Shown here in pieces: positions 8,020 to 16,831 of a DNA stretch of 41,128 nt. Origin of the DNA: Oceanospirillales bacterium (GTDB lineage: Bacteria > Pseudomonadota > Gammaproteobacteria > Xanthomonadales > SZUA-38); assembly GCA_003233095.1 (NCBI GenBank), contig QIKT01000198.1, positions 1-41,128 on the forward strand, given 5' to 3'. Under the pieces are notes generated by a model. It saw only the letters and a list, made by a program, of their open reading frames with translations. It was not told where the DNA came from and did no database searches. The position numbers and the translations under genes are program-made. The first letter of the stretch is position 1; the number at the start of each line of letters is the position of its first letter.

Positions 8020-8246
8020 CAATCAGACTCTGGCGAAGACGATTGTGAGCCTGAAATGGATGACTTGCCAGCGCGCTGCTCACGGAGCTGTTCGAGCGCT
8101 ATTTGCTGGCGAACTTCCTTCAATCGAAATCGCTTCTGAATTCGTGGCAGCAGCAGTAGCCAGAGAATTGCAATGGCAAACAAACCGTAGGACCACCAGA
8201 CGAAGAATCCATAGCCTCCCATGTTCAGAAACTCGGACAGACTCAT
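8019..8246 (-). CDS. ccmD: Heme exporter protein CcmD
   Basis: A 75-residue small membrane protein that holds the CcmABC complex to heme-loaded CcmE. It has the expected form: a short N-terminus with NMGGYGFFVWWSYG, one membrane helix (residues ~15-34), then a basic cytoplasmic tail (PRIQKRFRLKE) and a Ser-rich end. CcmD is poorly conserved, so the assignment also relies on position between ccmC (4-base overlap) and ccmE. Confidence 0.88.
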   Translation of the reverse strand: MSLSEFLNMGGYGFFVWWSYGLFAIAILWLLLLPRIQKRFRLKEVRQQIALEQLREQRAGKSSISGSQSSSPESD

Positions 8247-8989
8247 GAAGGTGTCTCCGTTTTGGCCATCTCACGGACCCATCGCTTGCGGCTCTCGGTG
8301 CTGATCAACAGCAAGCGCGTGCGTTGCAGTAGATTGGTGGCAAATATCAGTTTGGTCGCCACCGCCACGATCAGCAATGGCCAGAGCATCGAAGGGTCCA
8401 TTTTCCGATCCAACACGGTCACACCCTGGTGGAGCGTAGACCACCATTGGACTGAATAGTGAATGATGGGGATATTGACCAGGCCAACCAGCACCAGAAG
8501 GCTGGCCGCTCTGGCCGCCTTGCGTCGATCTTCAATTGCCTGATACAGACCCATGATGGCCAGATAGATGAATAGCAGAATCAGCTCGGAAGTCATCCGT
8601 GCGTCCCACTCCCAATAGGTGCCCCACATAGGCTTTCCCCACAAGGAACCGGTCAGCAGTGTGAGGGCCGTAAAGACGGCGCCAATCGGTGCGCAGGCCA
8701 TGGCCGTCAGCTCGGCCACCTTGATTCGCCAGATCAGTGCAATGGCGGCGGCGACGCTCATGCCGAGATAGATGAACAGGCTCATCCAGGCACTGGGCAC
8801 GTGAATGAAAATGATCCGATAGGCATCGCCCTGTTGATAATCCGGTGGTGCGAATACCAGGCCATAGACAATTCCGGTTACCAAAAGCAGGAGACCGGGG
8901 ATGGCGAACCAGGGGATCAGTCGCCCAGCCAGTCGGTAATAATTTTCCGGAGATCCCTTGATGTGGATCCATCGCATCAGTCGATTCAT
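8243..8989 (-). CDS. ccmC: Heme exporter protein CcmC
   Basis: A 248-residue protein with six membrane helices. CcmC presents heme at the periplasmic face and attaches it to CcmE. The tryptophan-rich motif WGTYWEWDARMTSEL lies at residues ~122-136. The candidate axial histidines are His63 (FIHVPSAWM) and His187 (WWSTLHQGV), matching the two conserved CcmC histidines. Length is typical. It overlaps ccmB and ccmD by 4 bases each. Confidence 0.94.
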   Translation of the reverse strand: MNRLMRWIHIKGSPENYYRLAGRLIPWFAIPGLLLLVTGIVYGLVFAPPDYQQGDAYRIIFIHVPSAWMSLFIYLGMSVAAAIALIWRIKVAELTAMACAPIGAVFTALTLLTGSLWGKPMWGTYWEWDARMTSELILLFIYLAIMGLYQAIEDRRKAARAASLLVLVGLVNIPIIHYSVQWWSTLHQGVTVLDRKMDPSMLWPLLIVAVATKLIFATNLLQRTRLLLISTESRKRWVREMAKTETPS

Positions 8990-9666
8990 GACATTCCAAT
9001 TTTCAGTGCGGTGGCGATCACGAAAGGCGCCAGTGTCAGGCTCAGCACCAGAATGGCAGCCAACATAAGCAGGTGTCCTTCAATGGGTTGCCCGCCCATG
9101 GCCGCAGCGATCATGCTACTGGCAAAGATTAGCACAGGCACTGTCAGGGGCAATACCATGAGGGTCAGAAACATCCCTCCGCGACCCAAACCGACCGTCA
9201 GAGCGACTCCGATGGCACCAATGAAGCTGAGAACGGGAGTTCCCATCAGCAGGCTGATCATCACCACTGGAATGATATCGGCAGGCAACTGATAGCCCAG
9301 TGCCAACAACGGCGAAGCCAATGTGATCAGCAATCCGGTTGTGACCCAGTGAGCGGCGACTTTTGCCAACACCAGTGCAGCTAAAGGTTGAGGTGAGAGC
9401 AACAATTGTTCCAGCGTGCCATCGTCATAGTCTCTGGAGAAGACCTGCCCCAGGGAGAGTGTCGAGGCGAGCAAAGCCGAGACCCAGATCACTCCCGGTG
9501 CAATCTGTTGCAGCAAGGCAGGGTCGCGACCAATGCTGAGGGGAAACAGCGAGGCGATGAGAACCAGAAACAGCAGTGGTGAGGCAAGTTCGCCTCGATT
9601 TCGAATCCCCAGTCGCATGTCCCGGTTGAACAAAGCCGTCATGGCAGCAATCAAGGGTGAGCTCAT
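8986..9666 (-). CDS. ccmB: Heme exporter protein CcmB
   Basis: A 226-residue ABC-type permease subunit with about six hydrophobic segments, the partner of CcmA in the ATP-driven release of holo-CcmE from CcmC. The conserved early motif FSRDYDDGTLEQLLLSPQ (residues ~72-89) is diagnostic. It is flanked by ccmA and ccmC with 4-base overlaps. Length is normal, with no anomaly. Confidence 0.92.
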   Translation of the reverse strand: MSSPLIAAMTALFNRDMRLGIRNRGELASPLLFLVLIASLFPLSIGRDPALLQQIAPGVIWVSALLASTLSLGQVFSRDYDDGTLEQLLLSPQPLAALVLAKVAAHWVTTGLLITLASPLLALGYQLPADIIPVVMISLLMGTPVLSFIGAIGVALTVGLGRGGMFLTLMVLPLTVPVLIFASSMIAAAMGGQPIEGHLLMLAAILVLSLTLAPFVIATALKIGMS

Positions 9667-10313
9667 TGAGCCACTCCCTCGATTCGGCCGTGATTCAGGC
9701 GAATGATGCGATGTGGCAGAACGTCAGGTACAAAGCTGCCGTGCGACGTCATGATCACTGAACCGCCCGTTGAAATTTGATGTCGCAACAACTGGTCCAC
9801 CAGGGCAATGCCGTCCAGGTCCAGATTGCTGTATGGCTCGTCCAGCAGCCACAGCGTTCGGGACGTCAGCAGCAGGCGTGCCAGTGCCAGGCGTTTCTTC
9901 TGTCCTGCTGAGAGTTGTGATGCCGGTGAAAACTGATAGCCATCCAGACCGACTTGCTCGAGTACCTGCTGGCAGGACTGGCCGCTCTGTGACCCGCTGA
10001 ACTGCTGATAGAAACGCAGGTTCTCTAGGCAGGTCAATTCCAGTTTCAATCCGTTCTGGTGACCGAGGTAGTGGAACAGAGCCCGATCGCGGGTCTGATT
10101 CGGATCAAAGGGCTGACCATGCATGGAGACCACAAAGTCCTCCTGGCGTGGCAACAAACCGCACAACAGCTTCATCAGGGTGGTCTTTCCGCTGCCATTA
10201 TGACCTTGGATCAGCACCACTTCAGCGGTTTCAAGAGAGAACTGAAGCTGCTCGAGAATGGGCAGCTGATCACGATGGAACGTCAGGCTTTGAATGTTCA
10301 GCATGGGACTCAT
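9663..10313 (-). CDS. ccmA: ABC transporter ATPase CcmA, first gene of the ccm operon
   Basis: A 216-residue cytoplasmic ATPase subunit of the CcmABCD complex. Walker A is GHNGSGKTT (residues 37-45), the signature is LSAGQKKRLALARL and Walker B is LWLLDEPYSNLD. It begins the run A-B-C-D-E-F-G-H-I read on the minus strand. Two in-frame ATGs, at 10313 and 10304 (MLNIQSL), are possible starts; neither has a clear Shine-Dalgarno element. The upstream 170 bases are shared with the divergent subtilase gene and must hold the operon promoter, which I could not define with confidence. Confidence 0.93.
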   Translation of the reverse strand: MSPMLNIQSLTFHRDQLPILEQLQFSLETAEVVLIQGHNGSGKTTLMKLLCGLLPRQEDFVVSMHGQPFDPNQTRDRALFHYLGHQNGLKLELTCLENLRFYQQFSGSQSGQSCQQVLEQVGLDGYQFSPASQLSAGQKKRLALARLLLTSRTLWLLDEPYSNLDLDGIALVDQLLRHQISTGGSVIMTSHGSFVPDVLPHRIIRLNHGRIEGVAQ

Positions 10314-10418
10314 CGGGAAGCAGGCGGTGGGTCAGTCAACACGGTCGTCATCCTACCGTGGATGCAGGTTGCCTGCCAGCGCAATCTGAGTGGTCGGTTT
10401 GAGTCAGTGATGGTCGTT

Positions 10419-10446
10419 TTGACAGTTTTTTTTGCAGTGGTAGGCT
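10419..10446 (+). promoter_or_regulatory. Probable sigma-70 promoter of the subtilase gene
   Basis: TTGACA at 10419-10424 is followed by a 16-base spacer containing a run of eight T's, then TAGGCT (10441-10446) preceded by TG at an extended -10 position. It lies 38 bases before the ATG at 10484. Motif-based only. Confidence 0.5.
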
Positions 10447-10483
10447 ATCCTATCTTGGGCCATCACTGTGCAATCCATAATTC

Positions 10484-13400
10484 ATGCTAAATATATCCCG
10501 TTTCCATGCTTTGATAGTAGGCGTCGTTCTCAGCATTGTGTCCTACAGTGTTATGTCAGCCAACTCGCCGGGCCAGCCTGGTTCTGCGCGTGATCAGAGC
10601 AGCGATAGCACCTGGATCGTGCAGTTCGATGCGCCACCATTGACCGAGGTTCGACGCTCGTTGATCGAACAGCAGCATCAATCTTCGAGCCCGAAAGCCT
10701 CTACCATCGTTCAGCTAACAACGCCTGGCTGGCTGGCCAGTGAACTGGCTATTGCCGAACAGGATTTGCAGCAGCAGCAAGCCCTGTCCCTGGAGCAGTT
10801 GGCCGAATCGCTCGGCCGGGCACCAGGGCTGAGGCATCGTTATCGCCACGCAGTAAATGGGATCGCACTGCGATTGTCCGATTCCGAGGCGGCTCGTCTG
10901 CAAGCCAATCACCCGATGTGGACCCTGAGCAAGGAACGAATTTATCGCACGCACACCGATGCCGGACCCGCATGGGTTGGCGCCGAGTCGGTCTGGCAGG
11001 GAGGCAATGGCAATCTGGGCGAAGGTGCCGTCATCGGCGTGCTCGACACAGGGATCAATAGTGGTCACCCGGCGTTTGCCGAAGTGGGTGAGGACGGCTA
11101 TCAACACATCAATCCACGCGGTCGTTTCTATGGTTTGTGCCAAAGTGGTCAGGTGACCTGCAATAACAAGCTCATTGGCATATACGATTTCACTGATGAA
11201 GGCCAACAGCTGGGCATAGATTCCATCGGTCACGGCTCGCATGTGGCATCAATTGCAGCCGGAAACGTGCGCAGCGCCACCTTTCAGACCTCAGCGGTAC
11301 CGCTGGAGACGATGGTGTCAGGAGTGGCCCCTCATGCCAATGTGATCAGTTACAAGGTCTGCCAGGTTGATGATGACCTGGATGGCAATCCTTCAGGCAC
11401 TTGCCCGGGCAGCGCCATTCTGGCCGGACTCGATCAACTGGCCATCGATTTGCCTGATGTGGTCAATTATTCCATTGGCTCGGATCCCGACAACCCCTGG
11501 GTCGAACCGATATCGCTGGCCATGCTCAATATTCGAGCGGCAGGCACACTGATCGTGACGTCGGCGGGTAACTCCGGACCGGATGCGTTCACGGTGGGTA
11601 GCCCGGCAAATTCTCCCTGGCTGCTGAGTGTCGCCAATACAACACACGATCGAGCATTCATAGGCTCGCTGATCAATGCGTCTGGCGGTTCAACGGCCCT
11701 GGAAGACCTGAACGGCGCCAGTCTTACCAGGGCCAGCACAGCCCTGCCTATCGTGCATGCACGAGATTTTGGCAATGCCCTGTGCGGCACCGGAGAAGTC
11801 AATTTTCAAAACACTTGTTCTGAGGGAGTGGGTAGCAGCAATCCATTTCCACCCGGAACGTTCAGCGGTCAGATCGTGGTCTGCGATCGCGGAGTGTATG
11901 GGCGATTAGAGAAGGGCATCAATGTACTGGCTGGCGGTGCAGCCGGCTATATTCTGGCCAATACCGACGAGCAGGCAGAGAGCACCATTGCTGACGTCCA
12001 CTGCCTGCCTGCCGTGCATCTGGGCGATGACAGAGGCGATCGCTTGCGCGAATGGCTGGCCAGTGGCAGTGACCATCGAGGTCAGATCACTGCAGCAGAA
12101 CTGGCTTCGGATCCATCTCTGGGCGATATCGTCTCTTCATCCAGTTCTCGCGGTCCGGCGCTGGGCATTCCCGGCCTGATGAAGCCGGATATTGCAGCGC
12201 CAGGGTCGAGTATTTATGCCGCATCCGGTACCGGGTCCGGCCAGATGTTTCTGTCAGGAACCTCGATGGCATCTCCGCACGTGGCAGGCGCAGCAGCCCT
12301 TCTGCGCTCGGATCACCCAGAGTGGGGCCCCGATGTCCTGCATTCGGTGCTGGTCACCACGGCACTCAACGAAGGCATGAAAGACAGTGATCGAATCACT
12401 CCGGCAAGAACGACTGACGTTGGAGCCGGACGGCTGCGAGTTGATCAGGCTGTGAACGCCTCGGTCTACCTGCCAGTGTCTCGATCGGACTTCCTGAACA
12501 GCAACCCCAATACAGGTGGTCAGCCACTACTGCTGAACCTTCCGGCCATCAGTGGTTTGGTCTGCACTCCCAACTGCAGCATCACTCGGGAGCTGATCAC
12601 CCTGGAAGCCGGTCAGTGGCAAGTCTCCGTTGACTTCCCAGCTGGTGTGCAGGCTACGGTTACACCGAACCAGTTTTCCGCCCTGGCCGGGCAATCGGTC
12701 AGCCTGAGGCTTGACGCAACCATCTTCGATCCTTCACGGGTGGGTCAGAGTGTCGAGGGGCTGCTGATCATCACACCACAGAACAGCCCATTAGCCGATC
12801 AGCGTCTACCGGTTGTGCTCAACGCGGCTGACAGCACCTTGCCATCGCGCGTTTCCATTCTGACCACAGATGATCGCGGCACTGAAGAGATTTCTCTGAT
12901 GCTCGGCACCCGGATCAATACGCTTGACTATCGAGTGACCGGGCTGAGTCTGCCCGAACGCACCATCAGAAGTCTGTTCGTAGACGATTTCCCATCTACC
13001 CCGTTCGATGACCTCAATGACGGGGTTCTGTTTGAGCTTTATCAAGCCACTGCTGGCGAGAGTCTGCTGGCACAGACGGTGCCCGTTTCCAATCGAGACC
13101 TGGACCTCTTCGTGGGCCGTGATCAGAATGGAGATGGTCTGCCCGAAGCCAGTGAATTGCTCTGCAACAGTACAGGATCGGGCGCCCTGGAGCGCTGTCT
13201 GATCGACATTGAGCAAACCGGGTCATACTGGGTGCTGGTGCAGAACGTGGTCAGCCTCAATACCCGTGATGGGGTGTTTCTGGAAGTCGCACGATTCGGT
13301 GCCCCGGATGACAGTTTGCAAGTGACCGGCCCAGGTGCCAACCCCGATTTGAATTCAGAGCTTTCTCTGACCATTGCATGGGAACAGCCCCAGATGCGAC

Positions 13401-14620
13401 CCGAGCAAATCTGGCTGGGGTTGCTGGAGTTTCTGGATGGCCGAGATGCCGATGCCGCCACAGTGGCGCAGACGGTCATCGAGGTTGAACGAGTCGCTGC
13501 AACGCTTCAGCCTGACTCCAATGGCGTGGATCTGACCAGCAAGGCGCCCCAAGTGCTGTTGCAGGATCAGGACGCCGTCTTTTCACTTGAGTCGGGACAG
13601 GCGCATGGCCAGTTGTTGGTCCATGTACCGATGGATGCCAGTTCACTACAGGTCAGCGTGGACAGTGATGTCGCCACGACGCTGTATCTGATTCACGAGG
13701 ATGATTGGCTCGATGCCAGCCAACAGCCGTCTCTGGCCATGGCGACGCAGGTCGCAGTCTCCAGCGCGGGCACCGCCCAAGCGAGCTTGACCTCAGCTCA
13801 GATTCGCCCCGGCCAATGGCGAGTTGTGGTGACACACAGCGAAACAGGTCCCATGACGGCCACGGCGCAAGCTGTGGTGCAGCGAAGTTCGTCGAATCAG
13901 ATCGATCCGATCCAGGGTTTATGGTTCAACCCTGACCGGGACGGGGCTGGATTCAATCTGAATCTGAACCAGAACACGCTGGTACTGGAGTGGTATACCT
14001 ATCGGCCAGACGGCACCCCAACCTGGTACCTGATGCAGGCGGACTATCCGCAACCGGGTAATCGCTGGCAGGCCGACTTGCTGTTTTTCAATTGGGACGG
14101 TAGCAGTGCCAAGTCAACTGATGTCGGCGAGGTTGAACTGGTCTTCGAGTCGCCGACGCGCCTGCGGTTCAATTATCAGCTCTATGGTCAACATCGCAGT
14201 GAGTCCTATCAGGCCATCGTCAGCAGCCTGGACTGCATCTCTCAAGGCGATGATGTGGCTTTGACGGGTTTGTGGTTTGTGCCCGGTCAAGCGGGTTTCG
14301 GCTACTCGATCCTCAGCCTTGAAGGCCAGCAGATTCAGATCAATTATCTCTACGACCAGGCCGGCTATCCGCGATGGGTCTATGGACAGGGTGCTGCGGC
14401 GCAGGGTCAGACGTTGACAATGTCACAATTTGATGGTTTCTGTTCTTATTGCGAGTCCTCTGGAGTCACGGCTGTGCCGGTCGGACGGAACATCACAGAG
14501 TTTGATTCATCGTCTTCGGCCAGCATTGACACAAGTTTACAGTTTCAGGGGACAGTCGAGGGGGATTGGGCCGTGAGTGCATCGATCAGCAATCTGACGC
14601 CGACTTTCGACTGCAACTGA
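10484..14620 (+). CDS. Large secreted subtilisin-like serine protease (S8) with PA domain and duplicated C-terminal domain
   Basis: A 1378-residue extracellular or outer-membrane-directed protease. A signal peptide covers residues 1-26 (cleavage near VMSA/NS), and an I9-type propeptide spans ~42-155. The catalytic domain has Asp188 (GVLDTGINSGHP), His250 (GHGSHVAS), the oxyanion Asn363 (TSAGNSGPD) and Ser594 (SGTSMASPHVAG). A protease-associated domain (~415-545, with VVCDRG and GAAGYILAN) is inserted before the serine motif. A beta-rich region (~650-1130) follows, including a prepeptidase-like segment (DLDLFVGRDQNGDG). It ends in two homologous ~120-residue units, at ~1141 and ~1260, each opening with a GLWF...G.GF/Y pattern. 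All catalytic residues are present, so it is probably active. No Shine-Dalgarno element is obvious. Confidence 0.9.
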   Translation: MLNISRFHALIVGVVLSIVSYSVMSANSPGQPGSARDQSSDSTWIVQFDAPPLTEVRRSLIEQQHQSSSPKASTIVQLTTPGWLASELAIAEQDLQQQQALSLEQLAESLGRAPGLRHRYRHAVNGIALRLSDSEAARLQANHPMWTLSKERIYRTHTDAGPAWVGAESVWQGGNGNLGEGAVIGVLDTGINSGHPAFAEVGEDGYQHINPRGRFYGLCQSGQVTCNNKLIGIYDFTDEGQQLGIDSIGHGSHVASIAAGNVRSATFQTSAVPLETMVSGVAPHANVISYKVCQVDDDLDGNPSGTCPGSAILAGLDQLAIDLPDVVNYSIGSDPDNPWVEPISLAMLNIRAAGTLIVTSAGNSGPDAFTVGSPANSPWLLSVANTTHDRAFIGSLINASGGSTALEDLNGASLTRASTALPIVHARDFGNALCGTGEVNFQNTCSEGVGSSNPFPPGTFSGQIVVCDRGVYGRLEKGINVLAGGAAGYILANTDEQAESTIADVHCLPAVHLGDDRGDRLREWLASGSDHRGQITAAELASDPSLGDIVSSSSSRGPALGIPGLMKPDIAAPGSSIYAASGTGSGQMFLSGTSMASPHVAGAAALLRSDHPEWGPDVLHSVLVTTALNEGMKDSDRITPARTTDVGAGRLRVDQAVNASVYLPVSRSDFLNSNPNTGGQPLLLNLPAISGLVCTPNCSITRELITLEAGQWQVSVDFPAGVQATVTPNQFSALAGQSVSLRLDATIFDPSRVGQSVEGLLIITPQNSPLADQRLPVVLNAADSTLPSRVSILTTDDRGTEEISLMLGTRINTLDYRVTGLSLPERTIRSLFVDDFPSTPFDDLNDGVLFELYQATAGESLLAQTVPVSNRDLDLFVGRDQNGDGLPEASELLCNSTGSGALERCLIDIEQTGSYWVLVQNVVSLNTRDGVFLEVARFGAPDDSLQVTGPGANPDLNSELSLTIAWEQPQMRPEQIWLGLLEFLDGRDADAATVAQTVIEVERVAATLQPDSNGVDLTSKAPQVLLQDQDAVFSLESGQAHGQLLVHVPMDASSLQVSVDSDVATTLYLIHEDDWLDASQQPSLAMATQVAVSSAGTAQASLTSAQIRPGQWRVVVTHSETGPMTATAQAVVQRSSSNQIDPIQGLWFNPDRDGAGFNLNLNQNTLVLEWYTYRPDGTPTWYLMQADYPQPGNRWQADLLFFNWDGSSAKSTDVGEVELVFESPTRLRFNYQLYGQHRSESYQAIVSSLDCISQGDDVALTGLWFVPGQAGFGYSILSLEGQQIQINYLYDQAGYPRWVYGQGAAAQGQTLTMSQFDGFCSYCESSGVTAVPVGRNITEFDSSSSASIDTSLQFQGTVEGDWAVSASISNLTPTFDCN

Positions 14621-14765
14621 GTGCAGCGACTTGCCTGTTAGTGTGCGATTTGTCACACTGTCAACAGTGCTTTCGGAACATGTTCGCATCGTTTTCAGGC
14701 CCTCTTGAGCACAGGGCAGCGCGCACGATTCTGACTGTTTAACCTCTGCAGGTTGCCAAGAAGCG

Positions 14766-16625
14766 ATGACGATACTGACAAGAATGATGCTGTTGCTGAT
14801 GAGTGGGCTATTGAGCCTGCCTGTCTTTGCACAAACTGAGCCAGCCACTTCCGCTGATGCTGGACAAGAGGCCTCCGAGATCGATCCGTCTGACGATGAT
14901 GATGATCGTCGTCGAGTCCGCCGTATTGGCGATGCGATGAGCAATTCGGGGGAGGCGTGGACTCCCAATCTGAATAATAGCGACGTGACCCGTCAGGTGG
15001 AGCGCAAGCTGAGCGTTGCTCAACAGGCTCTATTGAACGGCAATCTGACATCACCGAACAATCAGAGTGCGCTGTTTTATTTTCAATCGGTTCTCGAGCT
15101 GGATCCGGGAAATCCCGTCGCTGAGGTGGGCATCGACGAGATTGCCGCTCAGCTGGCCGATCAGGCACTGGCCGCCCAGGCTTCAGGCAATCGAAACCAG
15201 GCCATAGGCTTGATCAATCAGGTGCGGACTCTCAGACCTGATTTTCCGGGCATTACCAGTCTGGTCAGTGAAATCTCACGCAACGAAGAGTTGGAAATTC
15301 TCCAGGCCACGGCGTCTCAGCAACTCGCCGATGGCACCTTCCTGAGCGATGATGGCAATGATGCAGTGACCTCACTTCGTCAAATTCTCGCCATCGAACC
15401 GCTCAACTCGTTTGCGCTCGAAGGTCTGGTCACAATCGAAGCAGCGGTGCTGGCAGAAGTAGCGCCATTGATCGAGAGCCGACAGTATGAGGCGGCGGAA
15501 GTTATTCTGCTGCGAGCTGAGAGCATCAATGGCGGATCTGAAGCCATTGTCGCTGCCAGAACGTCGATTCTCAGCGAACAGCAGGAAGAAATTGAGGAGC
15601 GTTATGCCGCCGCAAAATCGGCTTTTGGTGAAGGCGATTATGATCAGGCTGGCCAGCTGATTGCCCGACTTCGCCAGGATGGATTTGACGCCTCTGCTCT
15701 GAATGTCCTGGAGCGGCTGATCGAAGAAGAACGCATCTTGCTGGACTTTCAGGCTGGAGCGCTCATACAGGATACGATCAGTGGTGCGGTCGCTGCGCCA
15801 GAAATGCTCGTGATCGCTCGCGGTGAGTTCGAGATGGGCTCCGCCAATCGTGAACGGGGCCGTTCGGACAATGAAGGACCTCAGCGACTGATTCGTATCG
15901 CTCGCCCATTTGCGATCAGTAAAACCGAAGTGACGGTGGCCCAGTTTCGCTCCTTCGTGACCGACAGCGGCTATCAGACTGACGCAGAACGTAACGGTGA
16001 ATCAACGATTTACAACGTTCTGGCCGGTAATCTCAAGAAACGTGAAGAGATCACCTGGCAGAATAACTTCAGAGGACAGTCTGCCGATAACGATGACCCG
16101 GTGGTGCATGTCTCTTGGAACGACGCTCAGGCCTATTCGGACTGGTTATCTCAACAGACCGGTGAAACGTATCGTCTTCCCAGCGAAGCAGAATTCGAAT
16201 ATGCGCTTCGTGGTGGTACGACCACTGCGTACTGGTGGGGTCGTACCACTCCCAGAGATACCGTCGAGAACCTGACCGGTGACGGCGACAAGATGGTCGA
16301 TCGCTGGGAATGGCCTGATTCGTTCGAGCGTTACGAAGATGGATACTGGGGGCCGTCTCCAGTGGCCGAGTTCGAAGCCAATCCATCAGGACTGTTCGAC
16401 ATGGGCGGCAATGTCATGGAATGGACGGCTGACTGCTACGTCGCCAATCTGGACTCGGTCCCCGAGGACGGAAGCGCGGCGCCTGGGAACAACTGCAGTG
16501 TACGCGTCATCCGTGGAGGCTCCTGGGCCGGTGCACCTAGCACCGTTCGGTCGGCGTCCAGAACCTCTGCCGGATCAACGGCGACCAGCTGCTTGCTTGG
16601 ATTCAGAATCGCACGATCACTCTGA
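14766..16625 (+). CDS. Secreted TPR protein with a formylglycine-generating-enzyme-like (SUMF1) domain lacking catalytic cysteines
   Basis: A 619-residue protein with a signal peptide (residues 1-22, PVFAQ), an acidic low-complexity stretch (~40-50, a run of Asp), and a helical TPR-like region (~75-330). A C-terminal FGE-sulfatase/SUMF1 fold (~345-619) contains GEFEMGS, ISKTEVTVAQF, PVVHVSWNDAQAY, YRLPSEAEFEYALRGG, GNVMEWTADCY and the closing VIRGGSWAG...GFRIAR. Genuine FGEs carry two catalytic cysteines shortly after GGSW; here the segment reads AGAPSTVRSASRT with none. It is therefore probably a non-sulfatase member (binding or other enzymatic role), periplasmic or secreted. No sulfatase gene is adjacent. 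It follows the protease by 145 bases and is followed by a MITE. Confidence 0.85.
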   Translation: MTILTRMMLLLMSGLLSLPVFAQTEPATSADAGQEASEIDPSDDDDDRRRVRRIGDAMSNSGEAWTPNLNNSDVTRQVERKLSVAQQALLNGNLTSPNNQSALFYFQSVLELDPGNPVAEVGIDEIAAQLADQALAAQASGNRNQAIGLINQVRTLRPDFPGITSLVSEISRNEELEILQATASQQLADGTFLSDDGNDAVTSLRQILAIEPLNSFALEGLVTIEAAVLAEVAPLIESRQYEAAEVILLRAESINGGSEAIVAARTSILSEQQEEIEERYAAAKSAFGEGDYDQAGQLIARLRQDGFDASALNVLERLIEEERILLDFQAGALIQDTISGAVAAPEMLVIARGEFEMGSANRERGRSDNEGPQRLIRIARPFAISKTEVTVAQFRSFVTDSGYQTDAERNGESTIYNVLAGNLKKREEITWQNNFRGQSADNDDPVVHVSWNDAQAYSDWLSQQTGETYRLPSEAEFEYALRGGTTTAYWWGRTTPRDTVENLTGDGDKMVDRWEWPDSFERYEDGYWGPSPVAEFEANPSGLFDMGGNVMEWTADCYVANLDSVPEDGSAAPGNNCSVRVIRGGSWAGAPSTVRSASRTSAGSTATSCLLGFRIARSL

Positions 16626-16654
16626 TCATATTTGTTGAACAATCTGAGCCCGGG

Positions 16655-16813
16655 AGCCTGTCGGACTTGACCGGTCAACGCGATGGAAAGCTGATTTGAG
16701 TCAGGCTTTTGGATCTTTTGAGGCGAATAGCACCGTTATATGTAACGAAAAAGATCCGGAAATATGGCCAAACCCGGATTTTCCTCAGTAGATCATGTTA
16801 AGTCCGACAGGCT
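16655..16813 (+). repeat. MITE-like element, family 1 copy A
   Basis: A 159-bp element between converging genes. Its ends are inverted repeats: AGCCTGTCGGACTTGAC (16655-16671) and the reverse complement AGCCTGTCGGACTTAAC at the right end, 16 of 17 matching. Inside, GGATCTTTT (16711-16719) pairs with AAAAGATCC (16749-16757), enclosing a smaller ATAGC-ACC-GTTAT hairpin. ATCCGG also pairs with a downstream CCGGAT. It is homologous to 38138-38305 in the opposite orientation, near-identical over about 45 bases around TGAGGCGAATAGCACCG. It has no coding capacity and could serve as a bidirectional terminator here. Confidence 0.8.
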
Positions 16814-16831
16814 ACTCGGCTCAATCAAACC

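Noticed and set aside
14621-14765. Hairpin AGTGTG/CACACT after the subtilase gene as a terminator
   Set aside because: A six-pair stem without a T-run is too weak to call.
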